From Carallia brachiata (lineage: Eukaryota; Streptophyta; Magnoliopsida; Malpighiales; Rhizophoraceae): 64,000 bases of DNA. Position 1 is the stretch's first letter. The number at the start of each line of letters is the position of its first letter. Location: assembly GCA_021464245.1 (NCBI GenBank), contig JADCRB010000046.1, forward strand, positions 310,001-374,000, given 5' to 3'. Below, piece by piece: positions 55,301 through 64,000 of the stretch. Below the pieces are notes generated by a model. That model saw only the letters and a list, made by a program, of their open reading frames with translations. It was not told where the DNA came from and made no database searches. The translations under genes were made by a program, and so were the position numbers.

Positions 55301-56310
55301 ATTTTTATACACAAAAAATAATAGTGTATATGTGCTTTTACAAAATATGTAATTAACTAATTAAAAAATACTTATTGATCCAGCACATCGCGTAAGTTAT
55401 TTACTAGTATATATATATATATAATTTTATAAATTTTATTTACTTAAAAATACTCAAAAAATATATTTACATGGTTATCATCAATTTTTAAAAAAATTTA
55501 TTCAAAAAATATAACATAAAATCTTTTATTCTTTATTATGTAGTACTGAAATAAAAACATAAGATTTATAATCAATTTAATTTTTTTTTTTGTTAAAGTT
55601 AAAAATAAGTTGAAATCCAAATGTTTCAGAAGTCATTAATAAGTGATAACATTAAATTATAATTTTTAAGATATTTTTATTTTTTATTTGTTAACAATAA
55701 TTATGAAAATATTCAGGCGTGTTTAGACACTTATATTTCTCGTAGTTGACAAATGCGTCCGAAATCTTTTCCAAAAAACTTTTTTAACAACACTTCTAAT
55801 TATATCTGACACGTATTTATCATATGTCTGTGTCAAATATTATCTAATATAAAATACTTTTAAATTTAAGCATGCCCGTACTTTATAACTCGAGATGCTA
55901 CAAACATTTTTGGATTTTGTTTTGTCTATTTCAGATGTCATGCAAGTTGGAAAATGACAATACAAGTCAGTCATCTCTCAAAATGCACAAGATAAAAGAT
56001 TATCCTTCGTTTTAATCGGCATTCTACGCAAATCCAACCGATAATACGCCAATCACAAGAAACTGTTAAAACTTTGGCTTTATCACTCCTACCCATAATA
56101 ATTATCTTGTGAAAAATCAGATCGGTCACTCGATCAAAGGAGTTTATCTGTCATACATCACAAACACTTCTGTAATTTTGATCAGTTTGTCAACATTTAA
56201 CAAAAAATTCTAAAGTATCCAACATGCGCAATCAAACTCATCAACAATAAAGCAAAATAAATATTGGAATTGTAAGTGCATTTTATAAAGGTTAATATTT
56301 TACATAAAAA
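52356..56310. other. 5' region of the Gln-rich gene and AT-rich spacer
   Basis: The first 400 bases are 5' UTR and promoter with a GA microsatellite at 52713-52737. 53520-53670 is a GC-richer patch without a frame I recognise. The rest is low-complexity AT DNA up to the LTR element. Confidence 0.5.
52713..52737. repeat. (GA)n microsatellite at the 5' end of the Gln-rich gene
   Basis: About 12 GA units, 360 bases upstream of the ATG. It reads as CT on the gene's sense strand. Confidence 0.85.
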
Positions 56311-56315
56311 ATGAG

Positions 56316-56966
56316 TGTAAACTAATAATAAAAAAAAATAATAATAATAATATCTTGAATGGCATGTTGGAGGTTGGCGGCTGCCAACCTTTAATACCAC
56401 CAACCAAATGGTTGGTGGCAGGCATGGGGGAGGCCTATAAATTGGCCTCCCCAATTAAAATCAAGGGAGAAGAAAAAAAAAGAAAGCAGCAAAGCAAGCG
56501 CAAAGAGGGAAAAAAAAAAAAAAAGCAGGCGAAAAAAAAAAGAAAAAAAGAAAAAAAAAGAGAGAGATAGTAAAAAAAAAATCAAAATATTACAAATCCG
56601 GCTGGGATTAAGTCTCATACGGCCCTCAGGCAAAATCCAGGCAGCCCATCCGAGAATAAGTCCATTCGACCCTCGGTGAAATTAAGCCAGATCGGCTCAG
56701 ATCAAATCTCTACGGTTCCTAAACGTAGTCAAAACGTCCAAATCAGATACAGTTTCAGTATATCCAGTTCAAGAAAAAGCGGTGGAAATTATTTCTGTCA
56801 AGATCAAGCTCGTGCAGCCCTTGACGGAGTCAAAAAAGGAACACTAATCGGAGGATCTACGGAGATCGACCCCACGTAAATTTTCTTTTCTTTTACAATT
56901 TTTATTTGTAATTTATTTTTATATTTTCGAGTTTAATTCTTTTAGCCTCGAAATTTACGCTTTACA
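56316..56966 (+). repeat. 5' LTR
   Basis: 651 bases, TG...CA ends. The U3 contains three successive inverted repeats at 56371-56452, the last one around a TATA box (tataaatt, 56436-56443). An A-rich stretch (56460-56580) follows and differs in length from the 3' LTR. Confidence 0.93.
56371..56452 (+). promoter_or_regulatory. LTR promoter with three stacked inverted repeats around the TATA box
   Basis: Hairpin 1 has 8-bp arms (AGGTTGGC / GCCAACCT, 56371-56390). Hairpin 2 has 10-bp arms (CCACCAACCA / TGGTTGGTGG, 56397-56418) with a 2-base loop. Hairpin 3 has 9-bp arms (GGGGAGGCC / GGCCTCCCC, 56427-56452) enclosing TATAAATT. All arms pair perfectly. The TATA placement marks this as the Pol II core promoter of the element. 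Confidence 0.8.
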
Positions 56967-56971
56967 AATTT

Positions 56972-56990
56972 TTGGCACGCTCGGTGGGAC
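56972..56990 (+). other. Probable primer-binding site
   Basis: ttggcacgctcggtgggac begins six bases after the 5' LTR, where minus-strand DNA priming by a tRNA occurs. Similar words follow the 5' LTR in many plant Ty3/gypsy elements. I cannot assign the tRNA by eye. Confidence 0.6.
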
Positions 56991-57029
56991 ATCTTCACCT
57001 CCCATCTCTTGTTCCTTAAAAAAAAAAAA

Positions 57030-57170
57030 GAGGTAAAAGGGGAGCCGAGAGAAAAAAAGGAAAAAAAAGGTCAAAAAAAAAGTAAAAAAAAAGTAAAAAA
57101 AGTAAAAAGTAAAAAGTAAACAGTAAAAAAAAAAAGTAAAAAGTAAAAAAGTAAAAAAAAAAAATTTTAC
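57030..57170 (+). repeat. gtaaaa/poly-A low-complexity leader
   Basis: Irregular repeats of gtaaaaa and agtaaaaaaa fill the leader between the primer-binding site and the gag start. Confidence 0.75.
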
Positions 57171-57188
57171 AGGTGTTCAGCACATCAA

Positions 57189-58893
57189 ATGGCACCGAAA
57201 AGGAGTACAACTGCTGCCACAAAAAAGAAGACAACGGCTCCACTGCCTGCATCAACTACCCTACCTGAGTACGCAGGTCCAGAAACCCGGGAACGGACAC
57301 AATTTTTTGCTGTCCAAACCCGACAAAATGTCGAAATGGAGAGTCCACAGCTCGCACAACAGGATCTCTCCCCTGACTCTCTTACCGCATGGAGGAGTCG
57401 ATCACTCACCCCGATCGAAGTCGGGGGCAACACGACGAAGCCTGCTCAGCAAAATCCGACTCACACAGAAGAATCAGAAGAGTTTTCTCCCCCAGTCTTT
57501 CCCGGAGTCTCATCTGTTGCCGTCATGATGACCAACACAACCAGTACAGAAGAAAGGATTTCAGAATTGGAGAACAAATTCAGCTGATCAAGTCGTGGAG
57601 GAAAAAGATCAACAGATCGCCGCTCTCAAAGGAAAAGCCCCAATTCAAATTGATCCCGAAATCCGCGAGGAACAACCATATCCACCCGGTTTCACTCCAG
57701 AAGCCACATCAGCCGACGTCTTCACTGCAGAAAAACGACCAGGTAGTTCTACACAGCTGCCACCCTCAAATTCTGTAGCTTCGCTATCTGTTCAACAATT
57801 GCAGGAAATGATAGCTAATACGATCCGACTGCAACAAGCTACATCCTTCCAAGAATCACAGATGTACGTCAAACCGTACACCAGACGGATCGAAAGTCTC
57901 AACATGCCCTTGGGCTACCAACCGCCCAAATTTCAACAATTCGACGGACGAGGCAATCCCAAACAGCACATCGCCCACTTCATTGAAACCTGCAACAACG
58001 CAGGGACTTACGGAGATCTCTTGGTGAAGCAGTTTGTTCGTTCACTCAGGGAGACCGCTTTCACCTGGTTCATAAATCTTGAACTAGAATCGATCGATAG
58101 TTGGGAACAGTTACAACGAGAGTTCCTCAACAGATTTTTCAACACTCGAAGGACGGTAAGTATGATGAAGCTTACCAGCACCAAACAAAGGAAAGGAGAG
58201 CCCGTTGTCGAATACATCAACAGATGGCGTGCCCTTAGCTTGGACTGCAAAGATCGCTTGACGGAGACTTCTGCTGTGGAGATGTGCATCCAAGGAATGC
58301 ATTGGGAGCTGTTATACATCCTGCAGGTTGTCAAACCCTAAACCTTCGAAGAACTGGCGACCAACGCATATGATATGGACATAAGCATCCAGACCTCTGG
58401 AGGCACGGTTCCCATCCAGTTGGACCAGCAAGGGGGCAGAAGGGAGATTAAGAAACCCAACAGCTCTGGAAAAGGAAAAGAAGTGATGACTTTTGAAGCC
58501 GCACCAGTAAAAGTGGGCGCCAAAGTTAAGGTAAATCCTCCAACCCAAATAACTCAGCCAAAATAACAGGAAAGGCGGAAGGTGACATTGCGAGAGTTGG
58601 AGCAAAAGCAGTATCCATTCCCTGACTTAGACGTTCCCGACATCCTTGACCAACTCCTGGAGGCGAAGCTGATCGAACTCCCAGAGTGCAAACGGCCGAA
58701 TGAAAAGGATCGAGTCAGCGATCCGAGATTCTGCAAATATCACCGGATAGTAAGTCATCCAACCGAGAAATGTTTCGTCCTGAAGGAGCTAATCATGAAG
58801 CTCAAAAGCCAGAATAAAATCATTCTGGACCAGGAAGGCATAACCTCGGCAAACCAGACCACCATCACTTCAAAACATCAGAAGAACACGTAA
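57189..58893 (+). pseudogene. gag polyprotein remnant of the LTR element
   Basis: Opens MAPKRSTTAATKKKTTAPL. The frame shifts by one base near 57580 (ELENKFS, then ADQVVEEKDQQIAALKG in the next frame), which would have been a coiled-coil region. The retrotransposon gag core is clear at 57900-58330: YQPPKFQQFDGRGNPKQHI, then TAFTWFINLELESIDSWEQL, FFNTRRTVSMMKLT and YINRWRALSLDCKD. In-frame stops follow at 58339 (VVKP-stop-TFEELATNAYDM) and 58564, after which LRELEQKQYPFPDLDVPDIL and CKYHRIVSHPTEKCFVLKEL match the C-terminal gag of Tat-like elements. With one shift and two stops it cannot make a full gag protein as assembled. Confidence 0.82.
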
Positions 58894-58984
58894 GGAGGAG
58901 CCGCTCGACAACAAAAAGTCGACAACGGAGAAGGTATATGAAGCTCTCCAAACCCTTCTCGCTAACCCTCAGCTGTTTATAGCT

Positions 58985-60152
58985 TTGCAATCAACAGAAG
59001 TGTGGCAAAATCAAGTCAGCAATACTCTCCAGACCTCAGCTGAATCACAGCATCAAATGATTAACTCAGCGGAGCAACAGGCGGACCAAAATCACGTCGG
59101 ATGTTACTCTGCTATCTCATTTTCAGATGAGGATCTCCTGCTGGGGTCCAAACCCCACAATCGGCCGCTGTATGTATCAGGCTATGTGAAAGAACAGAAG
59201 GTCCGACGTATTCTGATCGACGATGGCTCAGCAGTCAATATTATCCCAAAATCCACCATAAAGGAGCTCGGCATCGGCATTGATGAATTATCAGACAGCC
59301 GCTTGATGATTCATGGCTTTAATCAAGGAGGACAGAAAGCAATTGGGATGATTCGCTTGGAGCTAACTATCGGTAATCTCACTTCTAGCACTCTATTTCA
59401 CGTGATTGATGCACGTACCACATATAAGATGTTGCTAGGACGACCGTGGATTCATGGAAATGGAGTTGTGCTCTCAAGCCTGCATCAGTGCTTCAAGTAC
59501 TACAATGGTGGCGTTCAAAAGGTCAATGCTGACTTAAAGCCGTTCGATGATGCTGAATCACATTTGGCGGATGCAGTCTTCTACACCGACACAGACAATC
59601 CGGAGATCATTCCATCAAAAGCTACTTGGACTGGGGGCATCCACAAAAAGGGAAAAGCTGTCGAAGAACCTGCCAATGCCAACCAACCCCAGGCTCCAAC
59701 AAATGAAAAGCTGCCACAGCCTGCTGAACTTCGTCCGAAGGATGTTGCATCTTCAAGCTCCACTCCAGTCCTACGCTATGTGCCGAAGTCACGACGCTCA
59801 GAAGGTCAACCCCCTTTCTCTTATTGTATTGATCTTAAACAGGAGCAAGGTCATAGCCAACCCAAAACAAAGGAGCTGCACTACCTCAAGGGGACTTACA
59901 CTCTGCCGATACCAAAGATTGAACCGGTTTTGTCCTCAAAACCATTAAAAGGCTTCGTCAAACCACACACGGGGGCAGTCGAAGGCGGCTCACTTCCAGA
60001 AAGAAGAACACATGAAGGATTTGATCCTAATGCATACAACTTTTTGGCAAAGGCAGGCTATGACTTCTCAAACCCGAGCACAATGGGTACGCTGCCATCC
60101 ACATATGACACTGCTTCTCAAACATCACAGTCCCGACCTGGCTTAGGTTATC
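58985..60152 (+). CDS. Retropepsin-like aspartic protease region of the LTR element
   Basis: This is part of one open frame (58985-60376). The active-site motif is LIDDGSAVNIIPKS, with Asp-Gly-Ser in place of the more common Asp-Thr-Gly or Asp-Ser-Gly. The flap and C-terminal protease signatures follow: LMIHGFNQGGQKAIG, TLFHVIDARTTYKMLLGRPW and IHGNGVVLSSLHQCFKYY. A linker typical of this lineage comes next (HEGFDPNAYNFLAKAGYDFS, then SRPGLGYQ). In intact relatives the reverse transcriptase follows at about this point; here the frame runs directly into homeodomain-like sequence. Confidence 0.8.
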
Positions 60153-60676
60153 AGGAGAAAGTCTTCCACAACAATGGAGGTATTATTCCTAGTGCATCTC
60201 AAATTTACCAGCTGGTCTCACGATTGCGCCCGCTCGGGGCAATCGAAGGAAAAAATGTGTTTTATTGGTTCCAGAATCGGAGCGCAGAAAGAACCAGCAC
60301 TGAGAACTGCTTCTTCCAAAGAACAGTCTGTCGTTCCGATAGTAAATCCCACTGGTACAGCTTCGCCCTCAAATGAAGTAGGTTCGAGTTCTTCCACTGC
60401 AATGGTCTCTCCACGGTATGTTCATCAAAGTCGTAGCCCATGGGAGAATGCATGCTGGTCCTGGTGGTCTTACGGAGTCAGCAAAAGGTTCATCCCTCCT
60501 AGATACTTAAGTCTAGGAGGAAATTTTCTAGCAGAAATGAGTCATTCCGGCGAAATTTTACCTCTCTTTCAAGAATATTCCGGCAGCATCAACCAGCCGG
60601 AAAGCGACGTCAACATCATCGGCCCACCAGACGAGACCGAGCTTGACTTGGAGCTGCACTTTGGGACCCGCTAGGA
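60153..60676 (+). pseudogene. Captured WUSCHEL-related homeobox (WOX) fragment
   Basis: Continuous with the protease frame, residues read FHNNGGIIPSASQIYQLVSR, then LRPLGAIEGKNVFYWFQNR. The run IEGKNVFYWFQN is the diagnostic helix-3 of WUS-clade WOX homeodomains, and the preceding part matches their helix 2. Helix 1 is missing. Immediately after WFQN the alignment breaks: the usual HKARERQK is replaced in this frame, but frame +2 (about 60285 on) stays open to the TAG at 60672-60674 with QKEPALRTASSKEQ, SGEILPLFQEY (weakly like the WUS box TLxLFP) and DETELDLELHF (an LxLxL, EAR-like motif). So the insert may hold most of the 3' half of a WUS-type gene with one frame lesion. The WOX helix is firm; the downstream parts are tentative. 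Confidence 0.7.
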
Positions 60677-60706
60677 CGGCCGACAAAATAAGGTGCAACA
60701 ACTTTG

Positions 60707-60772
60707 GCAGCATACGGTAACGACTTCTGCAGCACACGGTAACGACTTCTGCAACACACGGTAACGACTTTC
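60707..60772 (+). repeat. Three tandem copies of a 22-bp unit
   Basis: Units at 60707-60728, 60729-60750 and 60751-60772 share the core cacacggtaacgacttc with one to four differences. They lie just after the end of the WOX-like frame, inside the LTR element. Confidence 0.88.
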
Positions 60773-61608
60773 GTGTCACGCGTCAGCCGCTGCCTCTTTT
60801 GTCTCTTATGCAGGAAAGGGACGTGGATGACTTTACTCGAATCTGCGTACCTTCTTTTTTTGACTTTTAAAAAAAAAAAAAACTTTATCGTATGTATATA
60901 TATATTGCATTCCCGAGTTGTAATACTCACCCCTCAGCTCTTCTTTCTCAAAATAAAATGATTAGTCTCTGCACTTATCTTAGGAAGTTCTTTGATCAAG
61001 AAGTTGGAGGCGCACGAGTTAAGAAAAGAAGGAGTAGTCTTTCTCGAGGGATCCCTAGAAACCCTCGAAACTCATTCTCCAACGCCATCGGTGTCATGGA
61101 GTTCCAACTACTCTCCTTAGTTCACATCTATCGCAGCGAGCCGAGAAGTTCTGATCGTCCTCCTGGATCTACAAATGCAGCGACGTGCAGGGAAATTCCA
61201 ACTACTCTCCTTACGTCGAAGCAGATTCGGGAATCATCACCATAACCCGTCTCTCTGTGCGCAGGTCTTAAAGTTCCAAAGTGCTGGGCCTTCCTCTTGG
61301 GGAGGTTCAAGTTCTTTGCCTACCGGATCATCCTCACCAGAGCTCTGGAACTTTAAGACATATAAAAAATCTTTTGCGAGCTATGGAAGTTCGAACGCAC
61401 CTGAAGCCAGAATGTCAATTTTTATATTGGCTGGACTGCTAACTTTCTCAAGATCGTATCGGATTCCTATTGCGATCCAACAATAGCAGACATATTCAAA
61501 AATAGGAGACTCCAAGATTCAATGTTCATCAGTACGTTTCCAAATTTCAAACTGGACTTCAAGACTCGGTTCGAATTATCTCTGTAAAAATCTTTCTTAC
61601 CGACCCTT
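60773..61608 (+). other. 3' non-coding region of the LTR element
   Basis: No gene recognised. Contains a doubled phrase (ttccaactactctcctta near 61105 and again near 61195) and an imperfect inverted pair (gtcttaaagttccaaagtgc near 61263 and ctctggaactttaagaca near 61344) that could form a long-loop stem. Confidence 0.6.
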
Positions 61609-61620
61609 AAAGTGGGGGCA
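61609..61620 (+). other. Polypurine tract
   Basis: aaagtgggggca sits two bases before the 3' LTR, in the position that primes plus-strand DNA synthesis. Confidence 0.75.
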
Positions 61621-61622
61621 TT

Positions 61623-62246
61623 TGTAAACTAATAATAATAAAAAAATAATAATAATAATATCTTGGTTGGCAGCCGCCAACCTTGAAGTCAAGGTTGGCA
61701 GCTGCCAACCTTTAATGCCACCAACCAAATAGTTGGTGGCAGGCATGGGGGAGGCTTATAAATTGGCCTCCCCAATTAAAATCAAGGGAGAAGAAAAAAA
61801 AAGAAAGTAGCGAAGCAAGCGCAAAGAGGAAAAAAAAAAGAGAGAGATTGTATAAAAAAAATTCAAAATATCACAAATTCGGCTGGGATTAAGTCTCATA
61901 CGGCCCTCAGCAAAATTCAGGCAGCTCATCCCAGAACAAGTCCATTCGACCCTCGGTGAAATTAAGCCAGATCGGCTCAGATCAAATCTCTACGGTTCCT
62001 AAACGTAGTCAAAACGTCCAAATCAGATACAGTTTCAGTATATCCAGTTCAAGAAAAAGCGGTGGAAATTATTTCTGTCAAGATCAAGCTCGTGCAGCTA
62101 TTGACGGAGTCAAAAAAGGAACACTAATCGGAGGATCTACGGAGATCGACCCCACGTAAATTTTCTTTTCTTTTACAATTTTTATTTGTAATTTATTTTT
62201 ATATTTTCGAGTTTAATTCTTTTAAACTCGAAATTTACGATTTACA
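61623..62246 (+). repeat. 3' LTR
   Basis: 624 bases. Compared with the 5' LTR, it has an extra copy of the ggttggcagc...gccaacc hairpin in U3 and a shorter A-rich segment. The TATA hairpin has one mismatch (GGGGAGGCT). The downstream 325 bases are nearly identical. Confidence 0.93.
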
Positions 62247-62251
62247 ATGAG

Positions 62252-64000
62252 AATCTTGTTAAATTTGTTTATAAGACAATTGATATCGTATAAATTAAAA
62301 AAAAAACTAAAAGACAGCCTCATGCATGAGTGAGAGATTCAAACTAAAACCTGATATGAGAAACCTAAGGTCTTGATTATTCCAATGTTGAGCTTAAATT
62401 TTTAGAGATATTTCAAATTTTATGGTCAAATTAGCCTTATTTGATTGTTGAAAAACTAGTTATTATAGTTATTAACTTCAGTTTTTAAGCCCATAATTTA
62501 TCTTTTTGAGATATTAATTTAGAAACAATATAAAACAATCCATCTGCTTCCTCCAAATACAAGCTTTTCTCCTTCCTCTTCTTCTCTTTATTTGCTCTCT
62601 GAAATTTTTGTTGGGTAAAATAAGTTCGTGTTGTTTTTGTTATCTCATTTGTGAAATGTACATTGGTAAAAGGGTCTATTATATTCTAATGAATTAGTCG
62701 CCGTTGCACTAGTTACATTGTGATTACTTGTCTACCAAAGCGTAAATATATTCTCAAAGATACTGTATTTGCACATTTTAGATTTTATATATATATAGTT
62801 TACTATATTTCTATTGTATCCATATTCAACCTAATTTTCTTTTATTATTTCTAACATAAATAGCCACATATACATAACAGAATACAAATTAATAAATTTG
62901 TGCTAATTGAATTGTTGGTATGTGGTTATTTGCAGTTGCCCTCTGCCTCAAGCACAAATAATTAAAATATTTTTGTAAGACTTATTAATTTTGAATTTGA
63001 ATCCTAATAAACCTGTTCTTTTATCATCACATTTTAACTTCCTTTGAAACAAAAACAAAAAATTGTGGTCATTTTTTTCCCCTTTATTTAGACCCCTTTC
63101 ATGAAGGAGGAGAATCCAAATTAGTCAAAAAGTTTTATTCATTTGATTTTAATTGTTGAAGTAACGACGGGAGTCATGCTCGACTTCATTAATACTTAAG
63201 AAGTAAATCAATTTTTTTGAAATTTTTGAATGAGATTCAAATAAATGAGAATTACTCCAGTTTCAATTCAAAAATTTAATAATTAATATATCTAATAAAA
63301 TATATATTTTTTTTGATAAAAAAAACTGGAAATAACGGGTGACATGGGACCAGCGCGGACCCATGTGCATGGGTTTCGGCCGCTTTTAACTGTCCGACTA
63401 TTCTGTTTGTCTTGCCCAAACTCGCTTCGTTGGTAGTTTGTTTTAACGGTCGTTACTTGTTGAGTCATCTCAAATAAAGTGAGGAGGTGGGCATCCATTA
63501 CGGCGTGCATCAATTACGGCGTGTCCACTTCCCAGTCCGGCACTGGACTGCAGATTTAAATTTAATTTTTTTATAAAAAAATTCATTGGTGCTACCAACC
63601 CTCGCAATCCTGACCAAGGCAAGCATATAGCGGTGGATGGCCATCTGGGCGTATTTAAATTTTAATTAACCTAGATGATTTTTGTAATAGCTTAACAAAA
63701 ATGGTATTAATTTTATTTTTTTCAGTGTAAGAAATTTACATTAAACTGAATTGAAATGATATATATATATATATATATATATTGTTAAGATACTTTTTTT
63801 AATTTCGATTAAAATTTAAATTTAAGTCATTTAATTTTGAAAAAATTTTAATGTTAGTTGAATTATAGTGGGTTAGTATTAAAAAATAAATAAATATTAT
63901 AAATAGAATTATTAACCACGAATAAATGTTGATAAATATTATTTTATTTTTTAAAAAAATTATTTTATTTTAAATAAATACCTATTTACTTTGTATATAA
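62252..64000. other. Right-edge spacer
   Basis: AT-rich intergenic DNA with a TA microsatellite at 63759-63782. A GC-normal patch at 63330-63560 shows no recognisable gene. Confidence 0.5.
63759..63782. repeat. (TA)n microsatellite
   Basis: About 12 TA units, seen directly. Confidence 0.85.

Larger units (their letters stand above)
56311..62251 (+). mobile_element. Complete non-autonomous LTR retrotransposon (Ty3/gypsy, Tat-like gag-protease)
   Basis: Two LTRs (56316-56966 and 61623-62246) start TGTAAAC and end TTTACA. They are flanked by an exact 5-bp duplication, ATGAG at 56311-56315 and 62247-62251. A primer-binding-site-like sequence follows the 5' LTR, and a polypurine tract precedes the 3' LTR. 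Between them are gag and aspartic-protease coding remnants of the plant Tat-like Ty3/gypsy type. Then come a WOX-like homeodomain fragment and a 3' region without recognisable genes. No reverse transcriptase, RNase H or integrase is present in any frame, so movement would need enzymes supplied in trans. By eye the last 325 bases of the two LTRs differ at about eight positions, so the insertion is fairly young. Confidence 0.93.

Overview
The window is nuclear DNA from a flowering plant, most likely a eudicot. The genes are intron-rich and belong to plant families (R2R3-MYB, brassinosteroid-signaling kinase, inositolphosphorylceramide synthase, COPT copper transporters, DUF3527, class I small heat-shock protein). 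Spacers are AT-rich and hold MITEs, microsatellites and a Ty3/gypsy-type LTR element. I cannot name the species. One 606-base run of N (3280-3885) marks a draft-assembly gap.

Layout, left to right. 532-1256 (+): 3' exon of an R2R3-MYB gene whose 5' exons are not visible. 5011-7385 (+): two-exon RING-CH (RINGv) zinc-finger membrane protein. 8245-12243 (-): ten-exon BSK pseudokinase with a C-terminal frameshift. 16625-20349 (-): twelve-exon inositolphosphorylceramide synthase. 21-26 kb: gene-poor, with a retroposed insert bounded by a 14-bp duplication. 26287-27634 (+): UVR plus SnoaL/NTF2-like protein, probably plastid-targeted. 28882-31833 (-): DUF3527 protein carrying two opposite single-base frameshifts. 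37327-37746 (-): class I small heat-shock protein with an in-frame stop at a conserved Trp. 39781-40260 and 42077-42520 (+): tandem single-exon COPT copper transporters. 43409-43673 (-): relic of the last TPR exons of a PAS1/FKBP72-like gene. 50519-52355 (-): five-exon Gln-rich plant protein of unknown function. 56311-62251 (+): complete LTR retrotransposon with a 5-bp target duplication.

The host genes are independent units with their own 5' regions, not an operon. The two COPT genes are the only obvious functional cluster: both should move Cu(I), with different metal-binding N termini. Several genes have long GA or CT tracts at their presumed 5' ends.

The most unusual object is the LTR element. 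It keeps gag and protease remnants but shows no reverse transcriptase, RNase H or integrase. Just after the protease region, in the same reading frame, lies a WUSCHEL-type (WOX) homeodomain fragment, which suggests capture of a host transcription-factor gene. Its U3 carries three successive inverted repeats, the last one bracketing the TATA box. Three of nine otherwise well-conserved host genes have single-base lesions; assembly error and real pseudogenization cannot be separated from the sequence alone.
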